Assembly (NCBI RefSeq): GCF_023712105.1
Contig: NZ_JAMLJI010000001.1
Span: 1-64,000 of the forward strand
Length of the DNA stretch: 64,000 nucleotides
Reading direction: 5' to 3'
Origin: Larsenimonas suaedae
GTDB lineage: Bacteria; Pseudomonadota; Gammaproteobacteria; Pseudomonadales; Halomonadaceae
How positions within the stretch are numbered: the first letter of the stretch is position 1; each line of letters starts with the position of its first letter. The notes beneath the pieces were generated by a model, which was not told the DNA's origin, did no database searches, and saw only the letters and a program-made list of their open reading frames with translations. Shown one piece after another: positions 49,921 to 60,327 of this stretch. A program made the translations under genes and the position numbers.

Positions 49921-49973
49921 ATGAGTGTCCGCCGCGTGGTGGCCTGCACGTTTGTCGAGTAAGGAGATAATAC

Positions 49974-50606
49974 GTGTCCGTTTTGATGATCGATAATTAC
50001 GACAGCTTTACCTACAACATCGTTCAGTATCTGGGCGAGCTGGGCGCTGAGGTTACAACGCTTAGAAATGACGCGGTGACGCTTGATGAGGTGGCCGAGA
50101 CCTCGTTCACCCACTTGATCATCTCCCCGGGGCCCTGCACGCCGAACGAGGCGGGCATCTCGATGGATTTGATCAGGGCCTATGCGGGCAAGGTGCCGAT
50201 TCTTGGCGTCTGCCTTGGCCATCAGGCCATCGGCCAGGTGTATGGCGGCGATGTCGTGCGCGCGCCTGAAGTGATGCACGGCAAGACGTCGTTGATTCAT
50301 CATGAAGGTCATGGCGTGTTCGACGGGCTTTCCAATCCGCTGGAAGTGACGCGCTATCACTCGCTGGTGGTCGACCGGGCAACGCTTCCTGAGTGTCTCG
50401 AGGTGACGGCCTGGACCGGTGACGATGACGTGACCCCCGGTCAGATCATGGGGCTTCGTCACAAGACGCTTGATATCGAAGGTGTTCAGTTTCACCCCGA
50501 GTCGATCCTGACCCACCAGGGGCATCAGCTGCTGGCAAACTTCCTGCGCCGAGGGGAGCATCCACTCGATGTCCTGCCGGTGGCCGACACACGCGCTATT
50601 GCCTGA
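49974..50606 (+). CDS. trpG: Anthranilate synthase component II (glutamine amidotransferase)
   Basis: The 210-aa class I amidotransferase has nucleophile Cys80 in [13 protein letters not shown], catalytic His and Glu in VQFHPESI, and [12 protein letters not shown] (50-61). It feeds ammonia to TrpE and possibly to PabB. It starts with GTG, with a perfect AAGGAG upstream. trpD follows 35 bases on, giving a trpGDC operon. Confidence 0.95.
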   Translation: MSVLMIDNYDSFTYNIVQYLGELGAEVTTLRNDAVTLDEVAETSFTHLIISPGPCTPNEAGISMDLIRAYAGKVPILGVCLGHQAIGQVYGGDVVRAPEVMHGKTSLIHHEGHGVFDGLSNPLEVTRYHSLVVDRATLPECLEVTAWTGDDDVTPGQIMGLRHKTLDIEGVQFHPESILTHQGHQLLANFLRRGEHPLDVLPVADTRAIA

Positions 50607-50641
50607 GCGTTTTATTCGATCCAAGAACGGGAGTCGTGTAC

Positions 50642-51673
50642 GTGGAGCTTAAAGAAGCCATTGCCCGAGTAAGTCGGCGTGAAGACCTGAGCCTTGATGA
50701 AATGCGCTCGGCCATGCGTCAGATGATGAGCGGCGAGGCCGACCCGGTTCAGATGGGCGGGCTTTTGATCGCCCTGGCCATGAAGGGTGAGAGCACCGAT
50801 GAAATCACCGCAGCCGTCGAGGTCATGCGGGAATTGATGACGCCTGTGCACATCGAGGCCGAAAACATCGTGGATATCGTGGGCACCGGCGGGGATGGGG
50901 CGGGCCTTTTCAACGTCTCGACCGCGTCCAGCTTCGTGGCCGCCGCCGCAGGTGCCCATGTGGCCAAGCACGGTGGCAAGGGCGTCTCCAGCACCTCCGG
51001 CAGCGCCGACCTGCTTGCCCGCGCCGGCATCACGCTCAATCTGGCGCCGGAGGAAATCGGTCGCTGCGTGCAGGAAGTGGGCGTTGGCTTCATGTTCGCG
51101 CCCAACCATCACACGGCGATGCGCCATGCGGTGCCGGTGCGCAAGTCGCTCGGGGTTCGCACCATGTTCAATATCCTGGGCCCGCTCACCAACCCGAGCG
51201 GGGCCAAGCAGCAGGTCATCGGTGTCTATGATGAATCACTGGTCGCCCCGTTTGCCGAAGTCCTGAAGCGCGTGGGCAGCACACACGCGTTGATCGTTCA
51301 CGCCGCCGATGGTCTCGATGAGTTTTCCATCGCCGCCACCTCGCGGGTCGCCGAGCTCAAGGACGGTACCATCACGACCTTTACGCTCGAGCCCGAGGAT
51401 GTCGGTTTACCGCGCCATTCATTGGATGCGCTCAAGGTCGATAATGTCGATGAGAGCCTGGTGATGGTCAAGCAGGCCCTCAAGGGCGAAGGCGCCGCTG
51501 CCGACATGGTGGCGTTCAACGCAGGGGCTGCAATTTATGTGTCCGGGATCGCCGGCTCCATCAAGGAGGGCGTCGCCATGGCGCAGGACGCGATGGACAC
51601 CGGGCTTGCCCATGAAAAGATGCGCGAACTGTCGCATTTCACATCGGTCTTCGAAGGAGATGGCGATGAGTGA
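50642..51673 (+). CDS. trpD: Anthranilate phosphoribosyltransferase
   Basis: This 343-aa enzyme adds phosphoribose from PRPP to anthranilate. The PRPP-binding [14 protein letters not shown] (about 81-94), [17 protein letters not shown] and [10 protein letters not shown] are conserved. It starts with GTG; I prefer 50642 (8 bases from GGGAG) over the in-frame GTG at 50636, which is too close. The end overlaps trpC by 8 bases, indicating coupled translation. Confidence 0.94.
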   Translation: MELKEAIARVSRREDLSLDEMRSAMRQMMSGEADPVQMGGLLIALAMKGESTDEITAAVEVMRELMTPVHIEAENIVDIVGTGGDGAGLFNVSTASSFVAAAAGAHVAKHGGKGVSSTSGSADLLARAGITLNLAPEEIGRCVQEVGVGFMFAPNHHTAMRHAVPVRKSLGVRTMFNILGPLTNPSGAKQQVIGVYDESLVAPFAEVLKRVGSTHALIVHAADGLDEFSIAATSRVAELKDGTITTFTLEPEDVGLPRHSLDALKVDNVDESLVMVKQALKGEGAAADMVAFNAGAAIYVSGIAGSIKEGVAMAQDAMDTGLAHEKMRELSHFTSVFEGDGDE

Positions 51674-52463
51674 GCTGCCAACGATTCTTGCACGAATCAT
51701 TGCGCGCAAGCGCGAGGAAGTGAGCGAACGCCGTCAGGCGGTCAGTGAGGCCGAACTCAAGGCACGCATAGCTCAGTGCTCACCCACTCGCGGGTTCATC
51801 AAGGCGCTGGAGCGAACCATGCTGGCCGGTGATCCGGCCGTGATCGCCGAGGTCAAGAAGGCCTCGCCGTCCAAGGGGGTGATCCGTGAGCAGTTCGATC
51901 CGCCGGCGATCGCCAGGGCCTATGAAGACGCCGGCGCGAGCTGCCTGTCGGTACTCACCGACGTCGATTTCTTTCAGGGCCATGACGACTATCTGGCGGC
52001 GGCGAAGGACGCCTGTGCGCTGCCGGTGCTGCGAAAGGATTTCGTGGTCGACCCCTATCAGGTGCTTGAGTCCCGCGCGCTCGGTGCCGACTGCATCCTG
52101 TTGATTGTCGCGGCGCTGGACGATGACACGCTCAAGGCGCTTCATGATCAGGCCCGTGCCCTCAGCATGGATGTCCTGGTTGAGGTGCATGACGCCCATG
52201 AGCTCAACCGGGCGCTGGCGCTCGAGCTCGAGCTGGTCGGCATCAATAACCGTGACCTGCACACGTTCGATACCACGCTTGATACCACCTTCAGCCTGCT
52301 GCCGATGGTGCCGGAAGGCGTAACGGTCATCACCGAATCGGGCATTGCCTCGCGAGACGACGTGCACCGCATGCAGGCCCACGACGTTAACGGATTTTTG
52401 GTGGGTGAAAGCTTCATGCGTGACGACGACCCGGGTGCTGCGCTTCGTCGGCTGTTTTTCTAG
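51666..52463 (+). CDS. trpC: Indole-3-glycerol-phosphate synthase
   Basis: This 265-aa monofunctional TIM-barrel enzyme is not fused to TrpF. Key segments are [13 protein letters not shown] (catalytic Lys), [12 protein letters not shown] (catalytic Lys), VLVEVHD (Glu), [10 protein letters not shown] (Asn) and VTVITESGI (Glu). AAGGAG precedes the ATG within the trpD end. It is last in trpGDC and followed by a strong terminator. trpF, trpB and trpA are elsewhere, as in pseudomonads. Confidence 0.95.
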   Translation: MSELPTILARIIARKREEVSERRQAVSEAELKARIAQCSPTRGFIKALERTMLAGDPAVIAEVKKASPSKGVIREQFDPPAIARAYEDAGASCLSVLTDVDFFQGHDDYLAAAKDACALPVLRKDFVVDPYQVLESRALGADCILLIVAALDDDTLKALHDQARALSMDVLVEVHDAHELNRALALELELVGINNRDLHTFDTTLDTTFSLLPMVPEGVTVITESGIASRDDVHRMQAHDVNGFLVGESFMRDDDPGAALRRLFF

Positions 52464-52490
52464 GGGCCATGCCCTGGTTTGACGCCTAAA

Positions 52491-52519
52491 AAAAACGCCC
52501 GCGCATTGCGGGCGTTTTT
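52491..52519. terminator. Bidirectional terminator after trpC
   Basis: A5-CGCCCGC (52491-52502) pairs with GCGGGCG-T5 (52508-52519) around a 5-base loop. It ends the trpGDC transcript and can also serve the leftward GDPD gene, which stops at 52544. Confidence 0.93.
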
Positions 52520-52543
52520 GGATGTGGGCCGTCGCTGACGGGG

Positions 52544-53278
52544 CTAGCGGGCGGAGTCGAACTCCGGAAAGCTCAAGGGGTTATCGCTGATGACGCCTGT
52601 GATGCCGAAGTCCCACCAGGGCTCGAACTCTTCGGGCTGGTTAACGGTAAAGCACAGCAGGTGATAGCCCGCTTCCCGTATTTCCCTGACCCGCTCCTCG
52701 CTCATGTAGCGCCAGTCGACATTAATGCTGACCGGCGACAGCCGTTCGGCGTCCCAGTGCCAGTTCCTTGGGATCTTTTCATCGAACAGGATGCCGATCG
52801 GGGCGGTATCGTCCAGCTTTCGAATGTGGTCGAGCGCGTCCATCGAAAAGCTCGACAGCAGCAGACGCTCTTCCGGCACCTTCTCCCGCACCGTTGAAAG
52901 AACACGCTCGACCAGACCGACCGGGTCTTCCTGCTGGCCGATCTTCAATTCCAGATTAAGCCCGAGCCCGCGCTCGTTGAGCGTGTCGAGCGCCTCATCA
53001 AGCGTTGCCATGCGCTCGCCTTCAAAGCGCGGGTCGAACCAGGCGCCGACGTCGAGGGCCTTGGCCTGATCGAGGGTGAGCTCGCTCAAAAGGCCCTGAC
53101 CATCGCTGCAGCGGCGAACGTGGCTGTCATGCCAGATCACCGGTGTGCCGTCGCCGAGGCACTGTACATCGAGTTCAACCCATTTTATTCCGGCATCGGC
53201 GGCGGCGTGGAGGGCGGCTCGGGTATTTTCCGGCGCCTGAGCGCTTAAGCCACGGTGTGCGATAAATTTAGCGAGCAT
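52544..53278 (-). CDS. ugpQ: Glycerophosphodiester phosphodiesterase
   Basis: This 244-aa cytoplasmic GDPD-domain enzyme splits glycerophosphodiesters to glycerol-3-phosphate and an alcohol. The catalytic and metal residues are visible: His8 and Arg9 in IAHRG, Glu17 in PENT, Glu35 and Asp37 in VELDVQ, and His50 in VIWHD. No signal peptide is present, which points to UgpQ rather than GlpQ. No ugp transporter gene is adjacent. It is divergent from the GNAT gene. Confidence 0.92.
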   Translation of the reverse strand: MLAKFIAHRGLSAQAPENTRAALHAAADAGIKWVELDVQCLGDGTPVIWHDSHVRRCSDGQGLLSELTLDQAKALDVGAWFDPRFEGERMATLDEALDTLNERGLGLNLELKIGQQEDPVGLVERVLSTVREKVPEERLLLSSFSMDALDHIRKLDDTAPIGILFDEKIPRNWHWDAERLSPVSINVDWRYMSEERVREIREAGYHLLCFTVNQPEEFEPWWDFGITGVISDNPLSFPEFDSAR

Positions 53279-53440
53279 GATTTGGGGTCCTGCGAAAACG
53301 TGTATGACACGACGGGTGTCGCGCTCAAAGTATAGTTGTTCTGGTCGGATATGCCCTCGCTGGCTACTGCGCGATGGCCTGCGGCTGTGCTAGTCTGCGC
53401 CCCACATTGTGCCGTTGGCACAGGCGTATGTCAGTCAACA

Positions 53441-54037
53441 ATGAGTCTCCGAATGAGAGTGGCCGAAATAAAAGATCCTGCAGCGCGGGAAAGTTGTGTG
53501 GCGCAGCTGTGCGCTGATGTCTACGGCATGGAAGCGGGGCTCAAGCCGCTGGTCGTATTCACCGGAACGCTTGCCGCGTTCATTGATAATGAGGTGGCGC
53601 GCGTGGTGGCGCTGCTTGACGGTGATCAGAAAATTCTGAGCATGGCCCTGCTGGCGCTCGACAGTGAAGGCGATGGGCTCGAGCTTCAGATGCTCGCCAC
53701 GCCCGAGCGGCTGCGAGGCAAGGGGTACGCCCGTGAGCTGGTTGAGCGTTTGACCGCGACCACAAGCCTTCGCGTCGAAACGCGTGACCCGCGCCTTGAG
53801 CAGTTTCTGTTCGGGCTTGGGTTCAACAAGTGGTTCTACGCCGACACCGGGGCCCGCGTGGGCTTCAACGCGCTTGCCAAGGTCACGGCGCTTGGGGATG
53901 CACCGGCGCCCTCACGCTTTGATGAAGACGCGATCATTCGAAGCTTCAAGCACAAGAGCGACCTGTTCGAGACCTACAAGCAGCGCTTCACCGATGCGCT
54001 TGCGCGCGCCCCCGAGCTGATGCCGGCGTCTGCCTGA
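53441..54037 (+). CDS. GNAT-fold acetyltransferase-like protein
   Basis: This 198-aa protein has the acetyl-CoA-binding pattern LQMLATPERLRGKGYARELVERL (about 84-106, with the RxxGxG core as RLRGKGYA). The remainder does not match a GNAT subfamily I know, and the last 50 residues (RSFKHKSDLFETYKQRFTDAL) are a helical extension. The start is uncertain: ATG at 53441 or 53453, neither with a good ribosome site; an upstream TTG is unlikely. A strong terminator follows. Confidence 0.7.
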   Translation: MSLRMRVAEIKDPAARESCVAQLCADVYGMEAGLKPLVVFTGTLAAFIDNEVARVVALLDGDQKILSMALLALDSEGDGLELQMLATPERLRGKGYARELVERLTATTSLRVETRDPRLEQFLFGLGFNKWFYADTGARVGFNALAKVTALGDAPAPSRFDEDAIIRSFKHKSDLFETYKQRFTDALARAPELMPASA

Positions 54038-54051
54038 TCCTTGGCTCGATG

Positions 54052-54080
54052 ACTTGAGCGCGCCTAGGGCGCGCTCAAGT
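54052..54080. terminator. Hairpin between GNAT gene and mdtC
   Basis: Thirteen bp (54052-54064 with 54068-54080) pair perfectly around a 3-base loop. It lies 14 bases after the GNAT stop and 46 bases beyond the mdtC stop. T tracts are short on both sides. Confidence 0.75.
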
Positions 54081-54125
54081 TCCTCCATCTGTCTTCACTA
54101 GTCTCCCCATCCGCCCCCCACTCGA

Positions 54126-57100
54126 TCAGCGTTTCGCTTTTTTGCGGCGCAGCTTGTCCATGTAGAGATACACCACCGGGGTGGTGTAGAGCGTCAGCAG
54201 TTGGCTCACGATCAGCCCGCCCACGATCGCGATGCCAAGCGGTGCGCGGATGTCGGCGTTTTCATCAGTGCCGAACACCAGCGGCAGGGCGCCTAGAATC
54301 GCGGCGAGCGTGGTCATCATGATCGGTCGGAAGCGAACGATGGCCGCCTCCCGAATGGCGTCCAGTGGCGAAAGCCCCAGACGACGCTCGGCGTCGAGCG
54401 CAAAGTCCACCAGCATGATGGCGTTTTTCTTGACCACCCCGATCAACAAAATGATGCCGATGGCGGCGATCAGGGTGAACGGCTTGCCGAACACCATCAA
54501 AAGCAGCAACGCCCCGATGCCCGCGGAAGGAAGCGTCGACAGGATCGTAAGCGGATGGACGTAACTCTCGTACAAGATCCCGAGCACCAGATAGACCGTT
54601 AAAAGCGCGCCCAGAATCAGAAGCGGCATGGTCAGCGCGCTGTCCTGATAGGTGCCCGCGCTGCCCTCAAAACTGGTTTGAATCGAGGTGGGCAGGTTCA
54701 GTTGGTCCAGGCGTGCATTGATGTCGGCCGTGGCCTGACTCAGCGGCACTCCCTCGCGCAGGTTGAACGAGACCGTGGCGGCGGCGAACTGGCCCTGATG
54801 GCTGACGCTTACCGGCGTGTTGCCGCGCTCGATGCGGGTGAAGGCCGACAGCGGAACGCGCTGACCGTCGTTGCCAATCACGTGAAGCGTCGACAGCACC
54901 TCCGGCGAGCGCCGGTGGTCAGGCGCCAGTCCCATGATGACGTAATACTGATTGACGCCCTGGTAGATGCTTGCGACCTGATGCTGGCTGAAGGCGTTTT
55001 GCAGCAGCGTATCCACCATCGCCACGTTCACGCCGAGCTGGCTGGCGCGGGCGCGGTCGATGCGCACGACGCTTGAAAGCCCTTGCGTCTGACTGTCACT
55101 GCTGACACTCGTGATGCTTTCGACCTCGCGCATGGCCTCGCTCACGGTCGAGGTCCATTTGCCGAGTTCATCCAGGTCGTCGCTCTTGAGCGTCAGCTCG
55201 AACTGGCCATTGCTTTCGCGGCCGCCGAACTGAAGGTCCTGCATGGCCCGAAAGTAGACGTTCAGACCGGGTTCGTCCCTGAACGTTTCGCTCAGGCGGT
55301 TGGCGACGGCGTCAGTCGAGGCAGTGTGGTCTTTCTTGAGCGTCACAAACATCGTGACGGAGCTGCTGCCGCCGCCGCCCGGGCCTCCGCTACCGCCAAG
55401 CATACCGAGCACCTGCTCGACGTCAGGGTCGGCAAGCAGCCGCGTTCGAACGGCGTTGACCTTGTTGGTGAGCGCGTCGTAGGAAATGCTTTGATCGGCC
55501 TGAGCGCGGCCCATCAGCCGCCCGGTGTCCTGATTCGGAATCAGTCCCTTGTCGATCGCGGTATAGAGATAGCCATTCAGGACGATCACCGCGACCAGGG
55601 AAAGGAGCGTCAGGCGCCGATGATTGAGCGCGATATCGAGCGTTCTGGTGTAGCCACGCCCGATCGACTCGCCCAGCCGTTCGATGGCGCGTTTCCAGCG
55701 TACCCGGCCTTCGGGCTGGGTGTCGTGACGAAGCCAGCGCGCGCAGAGCATCGGCGTCAGCGTCAGCGACACTAAAAGCGACACCAGCACCGCAATGGAG
55801 AGCGTCATGGCGAACTCGTGAAACAGTCGTCCGACGAAGCCGCCGAGCAGCAACAGCGGAATGAAGACCGCAATCAACGAGATGCTCATCGACATGACGG
55901 TGAAACCGACTTCCCGGGCCCCGAGCAGGGCGGCGCGGAAGGGCGATTCGCCGCGCTCGATGTGTCGGGCGATGTTCTCGGTCACAACGATGGCGTCATC
56001 GACCAGAAAGCCGATCGCAACGATCAAGGCCATGAGCGACAGGCTATCGAGTGAGTAGCCGAGCAGGTACATCAGGCCGAACGTGCCGAGCACCGACACC
56101 GGAATCGTGGCGCTTGGAATCAACGTGGCGCGAAAGCTTCTGAGAAACACGAACACCACCATCACCACCAGCACCACCGCGATGATCAGCGTGAACTGGG
56201 TCTCGTTGAGCGAGGCCTTGATGCCGGGGGAGCGGTCCATGATGGTGGCAAGCTTCGCCCCCGGCGGCAGGGCGCGCTCGACGCCTGGCAGGCGTGCCTT
56301 GATGTCGCTGATGGTCTGCACCACGTTCGCGCCGCTGACGGTCTTGACGATCAAAAGGATGGCTTTTCGATCGTTGACAAAGCCCGTGCGGTAGAGGTCC
56401 TCGACCTGCTTGTCGATCGTCGCGACATCGCCCAGCCGAGTGATCTGGCCGTCGCCGTTGTCCTTGAGCACCAGCCGCTTGTAGCCCGCCACGTCGAACA
56501 TCTGGCTGTCGGCGTCGATTTCCCAGCGGTAACGGTCGCTGTGCAGAAAGCCCTTGGGCGAATTGCTGTTGGCGTTTTGAATGGCGGTGGCGACATCGTC
56601 GAGCGCGATGCCTGCGTGATCGAGCGCGGCAGGGTCGAGGTCGACCCGAATGGCCGGCGATGAGCTGCCGGCGACCGAGACGCTGCCGACGCCGTTGACC
56701 TGAGCAATCTTGGGCGCGACCTGTTCGTCGGCGATCGAATAGAGCGTGCCCTGATCGATGTCGTCCGAGGTCAGCGCCAGAATGAAGACCGGCGCCGAGG
56801 CCGGGTTGAACTTGCGGTAGGTCGGCGGGCTTCGCATGGCGCTTGGCAAAAGCGCCTGGGCGGAGTTGATGGCGGCCTGCACCTGGCGGGCGGCGTCATC
56901 GACGTTCTTGTCCAGATCGAACTGAAGAATGATTCGGGTCGAGCCCTGGGAGCTCGAGGAGGTCATCTGATCGATGCCGGCAATTTCACCAAGTGAGCGC
57001 TCAAGCGGCGTGGCCACCGTCGAGGCCATGGTTTCAGGGCTTGCACCGGAGAGGCTTGCGCTAACCAGAATGACCGGAAATGCCACGTTGGGCAGCGGCG

Positions 57101-57203
57101 CGACCGGCAGGCGAAAGTAGGCCAGCGTGCCGGCAAGGATAACGGCAAGCGACAGCAGCAGGGTGCCGATCGGACGCCGGATGAACGGCGATGACAGGCT
57201 CAC
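54126..57203 (-). CDS. mdtC: RND multidrug efflux inner-membrane subunit, MdtC-like
   Basis: This 1025-aa RND pump subunit has twelve helices and two large periplasmic loops. The proton-relay Asp pair lies in AIGFLVDDAIVVTENI (about 400-415). VYLVLGILYESYVHPLTILSTLPSAGIGALL is diagnostic of the MdtB/MdtC (MuxBC) branch. A glycine-rich insert, GGSGGPGGGGSSS, lies in the second periplasmic part. Its start overlaps the mdtB stop as ATGA. It should form a mixed trimer with MdtB, exporting bile salts, novobiocin and similar compounds in relatives. Confidence 0.92.
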   Translation of the reverse strand: MSLSSPFIRRPIGTLLLSLAVILAGTLAYFRLPVAPLPNVAFPVILVSASLSGASPETMASTVATPLERSLGEIAGIDQMTSSSSQGSTRIILQFDLDKNVDDAARQVQAAINSAQALLPSAMRSPPTYRKFNPASAPVFILALTSDDIDQGTLYSIADEQVAPKIAQVNGVGSVSVAGSSSPAIRVDLDPAALDHAGIALDDVATAIQNANSNSPKGFLHSDRYRWEIDADSQMFDVAGYKRLVLKDNGDGQITRLGDVATIDKQVEDLYRTGFVNDRKAILLIVKTVSGANVVQTISDIKARLPGVERALPPGAKLATIMDRSPGIKASLNETQFTLIIAVVLVVMVVFVFLRSFRATLIPSATIPVSVLGTFGLMYLLGYSLDSLSLMALIVAIGFLVDDAIVVTENIARHIERGESPFRAALLGAREVGFTVMSMSISLIAVFIPLLLLGGFVGRLFHEFAMTLSIAVLVSLLVSLTLTPMLCARWLRHDTQPEGRVRWKRAIERLGESIGRGYTRTLDIALNHRRLTLLSLVAVIVLNGYLYTAIDKGLIPNQDTGRLMGRAQADQSISYDALTNKVNAVRTRLLADPDVEQVLGMLGGSGGPGGGGSSSVTMFVTLKKDHTASTDAVANRLSETFRDEPGLNVYFRAMQDLQFGGRESNGQFELTLKSDDLDELGKWTSTVSEAMREVESITSVSSDSQTQGLSSVVRIDRARASQLGVNVAMVDTLLQNAFSQHQVASIYQGVNQYYVIMGLAPDHRRSPEVLSTLHVIGNDGQRVPLSAFTRIERGNTPVSVSHQGQFAAATVSFNLREGVPLSQATADINARLDQLNLPTSIQTSFEGSAGTYQDSALTMPLLILGALLTVYLVLGILYESYVHPLTILSTLPSAGIGALLLLMVFGKPFTLIAAIGIILLIGVVKKNAIMLVDFALDAERRLGLSPLDAIREAAIVRFRPIMMTTLAAILGALPLVFGTDENADIRAPLGIAIVGGLIVSQLLTLYTTPVVYLYMDKLRRKKAKR

Positions 57204-60200
57204 CTTGCCACCTCATCGGTGGTGTCAGTGTGCTGCCTGCGCGCGGTAGGGTCGCCGCCGGAGAGTCGGTCGAAGAACAGATAGATCACAGGCGTCGTGA
57301 ACAGGGTCAGCAGCTGGCTGACCAAAAGCCCGCCGACCATCGCGATGCCCAGCGGCTGGCGCAGTTCGGCGCCGTAGCCCGAGGCGAACATCAACGGCAG
57401 TGCCCCGAGAAGGGCGGCAAAGGTGGTCATCATGATCGGTCGAAAGCGCAGGCAGGCGGCCTTGTAGATGGCCTCGCTCGGGCTCAGGCCGTCACGGCGC
57501 TGCGCATCCAGCGCGAAGTCAATCATCATGATCGCGTTTTTCTTGACGATACCGATCAACAATATGATACCGACGATACCGACCATGCCCAGCTCGAATC
57601 CGGACAGCATCAGCGCCAGCAGGGCGCCGATGGCGGCAGACGGCAGGGTGGAAAGAATCGTCAGCGGGTGGATGTAGCTTTCATAAAGTATGCCCAGCAC
57701 GATGTACATCGTGACCACCGCGGCAAGAATCAGCCACAGAGTGTTGGCCGTCGAACTCGAAAACGACAGCGCCGCGCCTCGGTACTCAAGCGTCGTTCCG
57801 CTATCGAGCCCGGCAGAGGTCTGGGCGGTGTCGATGGCCTCGAACGCCTCGGACAGAGAGTGCCCTGGGGCCACATCGAACGACATCAGTGCCGACGGGA
57901 ACTGATTGGTGCGCTGAATGGACAGGGGGGTTGTCGTCTCATGGGCGGACACCACGGTGGTCAGCGCAATCCTCTCGCCATCGTCGTTGTTGATGTAGAT
58001 GCGCGATAGGGCCGAGGGCCCCTGTTGATGAGCCTGGGTGGCGCTTAAAACGACCCGATACTGATTGGCCTGGGTGAAAATGGTGGAAATCAGACGCTGG
58101 CCGAAGGCGCTGTAAAGCGCGTTGTCGATGTCGGCCACGCTGATGCCGAGGCGGCTCGCCCGATCGCGGTCGATGGTGAGCATCAGCTTGCGCCCCTGGT
58201 TTTGCATGTCAGTCGAGACACTTGAGAAGGCGGGGCTTTTCTCGAGCGCGCCCATCACCCGGTCGACGTCACCTGCCAGTACGCTGCGGTCGCTGTTACT
58301 CAGTGTGAACTGGTATTGATTGCGGCTGACGCTGTCTTCAAGTGTCAGATCCTGCACGGGTTGCAGGTAGAGCGTGACGCCCGGTACGTCACGTACCGAC
58401 TGCTCGAGCCGCGCGATGATGTCGCCGATCGAGGCGTCGCGGTCATGAATCGGGGTCAATTGAATCTGAAGCCGCCCGGTGTTCAGGGTGGTGTTGGTGC
58501 CGTCGATGCCTGAAAAGGCCGTGATGTTCTTGACGGCGGGGTCGCGGGCAAGCCGTGTGGCCAGCTGGTGCTGGCGGGCCTGCATGGCGTCAAACGAGGT
58601 GTTTTGGCTGGCCACCGCAATGCCCCGAATGACACCGGTGTCCTGAGTGGGAAAAAGTCCCTTGGCAATGGCCAGATACAAAAGCGCCGTGACGCCGAAG
58701 GTGGCCACGGCAACCAAAAGCGTGAGCCGTTGATGTCTGAGCACCACCGCGAGCGCGCGCTGATAGGCCTGGCTCAGGCGGTCGAACAGGGTCATGCGGT
58801 GACGGTCGTCGGGCGTGTCGTTTGCGACCTTTTCCGGGACGTGTTTCAGCATCTTCGAGCAGAGCATCGGCGTCAGCGTGAGCGAGATGAACGCTGAGAT
58901 GACGATCGAGATGGCAAGCGTGAGTGCGAATTCCTGAAAGAGCCGCCCGACCACATCCCCCATGAACAGCAAGGGAATCAGCACGGCCAGGAGCGACACC
59001 GTGAGCGAGACAATGGTGAAGCCGATTTCCTTCGAGCCGATCAGCGCCGCCTCCCGTGGCCGCTTGCCCTGCTCGATGTGGCGCATGATGTTTTCAAGCA
59101 CCACGATGGCATCATCAATGACGAACCCGGTGGCAATCGTTAGTGCCATCAGAGACAGGTTGTTCAGGCTAAAGCCCAGCAGATACATCACGCCGAAGGT
59201 GCCGATCAGCGACAGCGGAACGGCAAGGCTTGGAATGAGGGTGGCGGGAATATTGCGCAGAAACAGAAACGTCACCATCACCACCAGCGCCACTGCCAGC
59301 ATCAGCTCGAACTGCACATCGCTGATCGAGGCGCGAATGGTCTGGGTGCGATCGGTCATGACCTGAACCTTGATGTTCGAAGGCAGCGTGTTTTCGAGTT
59401 TGGGCAGCAGCCGCTTGATGTTGTCGACCACCTCGATCACGTTGGCACCGGGCTGGCGGCGGACGTTCATGATGATCGCGGGCTCGCCGTTGGCCGAGGC
59501 GCCGAGATAGGCGTTTTCACTGCCTTCCTCGATCCGGGCGACGTCTGAGAGCCTGAGCGCAGCGCCATTGTCGTACTTGAGGATCAAATCGGCGTATTGC
59601 TCGGGAGAGGTCAACTGATCGTTGGCGTCAATGGTCAGCGTGCGGTAGGGGCCATAGAGGCTGCCCTTGGCCTGGTTGACGTTGGCGGCATTGATGGTGG
59701 TACGAACGTCTTCCATATCAAGGCCGTGGGCCGCGAGTTTTCGAGTGTCGACCCGAACACGCACGGCAGGCTGATGGCCGCCGACCACGGACACTTCACC
59801 CACGCCGCTGATCTGTGACAGCTTCTGCGCCATTCGGGTATCGACCAGATCAAAGACCCGGGTCAGCGGCAGAGCGCTTGATGTGATCGCAAGGGTTATC
59901 ACCGGCGTGTCGGCGGGGTTGACCTTGCTGTAGGCCGGCGGCCGGGGCAGGTCCGTCGGCAGCAGGCTGTTGGCCTGATTGAGGGCGGCCTGAACGTCCT
60001 GTTCCGCCACACCGATATCGCTGTCGAGCCCGAAACGCAGTGTGATGATCGAGGCGCCGCCGGTGCTGGTCGAGGTCATGTTGTCGAGCCCGGAAATTTC
60101 TCCAAGCTCATCTTCAAGCGGCCCGGTCACGTTCGAGAGCATGACATCCGGGCCGGCGCCGGGATAAAGCGTCTTGACCTGAATGGTGGGGTAATCCACC

Positions 60201-60316
60201 TGCGGCAGCGAGGACACGCTCAAGAGTCGATAGGCCAGAAGCCCCGCGATCAGGATGGCGGCCATCACCAGCGACGTGGCGATGGGGCGCTGAATAAACA
60301 GTCGGGAAGGGTTCAT
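57200..60316 (-). CDS. mdtB: RND multidrug efflux inner-membrane subunit, MdtB-like
   Basis: This 1038-aa partner of MdtC has the same topology, with the Asp pair in ATGFVIDDAIVVLENI and TMYIVLGILYESYIHPLTILSTLPSAAIGALLAL. It begins MNPSRLFIQRPIATSLVM, typical for MdtB. Its C-terminal tail is polar (PTARRQHTDTTDEVAR). It lies 11 bases after the mdtA stop and overlaps mdtC by 4 bases, giving an mdtABC operon. No outer-membrane channel or two-component system (baeSR) is within the window. Confidence 0.93.
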   Translation of the reverse strand: MNPSRLFIQRPIATSLVMAAILIAGLLAYRLLSVSSLPQVDYPTIQVKTLYPGAGPDVMLSNVTGPLEDELGEISGLDNMTSTSTGGASIITLRFGLDSDIGVAEQDVQAALNQANSLLPTDLPRPPAYSKVNPADTPVITLAITSSALPLTRVFDLVDTRMAQKLSQISGVGEVSVVGGHQPAVRVRVDTRKLAAHGLDMEDVRTTINAANVNQAKGSLYGPYRTLTIDANDQLTSPEQYADLILKYDNGAALRLSDVARIEEGSENAYLGASANGEPAIIMNVRRQPGANVIEVVDNIKRLLPKLENTLPSNIKVQVMTDRTQTIRASISDVQFELMLAVALVVMVTFLFLRNIPATLIPSLAVPLSLIGTFGVMYLLGFSLNNLSLMALTIATGFVIDDAIVVLENIMRHIEQGKRPREAALIGSKEIGFTIVSLTVSLLAVLIPLLFMGDVVGRLFQEFALTLAISIVISAFISLTLTPMLCSKMLKHVPEKVANDTPDDRHRMTLFDRLSQAYQRALAVVLRHQRLTLLVAVATFGVTALLYLAIAKGLFPTQDTGVIRGIAVASQNTSFDAMQARQHQLATRLARDPAVKNITAFSGIDGTNTTLNTGRLQIQLTPIHDRDASIGDIIARLEQSVRDVPGVTLYLQPVQDLTLEDSVSRNQYQFTLSNSDRSVLAGDVDRVMGALEKSPAFSSVSTDMQNQGRKLMLTIDRDRASRLGISVADIDNALYSAFGQRLISTIFTQANQYRVVLSATQAHQQGPSALSRIYINNDDGERIALTTVVSAHETTTPLSIQRTNQFPSALMSFDVAPGHSLSEAFEAIDTAQTSAGLDSGTTLEYRGAALSFSSSTANTLWLILAAVVTMYIVLGILYESYIHPLTILSTLPSAAIGALLALMLSGFELGMVGIVGIILLIGIVKKNAIMMIDFALDAQRRDGLSPSEAIYKAACLRFRPIMMTTFAALLGALPLMFASGYGAELRQPLGIAMVGGLLVSQLLTLFTTPVIYLFFDRLSGGDPTARRQHTDTTDEVAR

Positions 60317-60327
60317 GCGTCGGCTCG

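Noticed and set aside
53336-53440. N-terminal extension of the GNAT protein from a TTG
   Set aside because: Cys/Pro/Ala-rich and without a ribosome site; it would start inside the promoter region shared with the GDPD gene.
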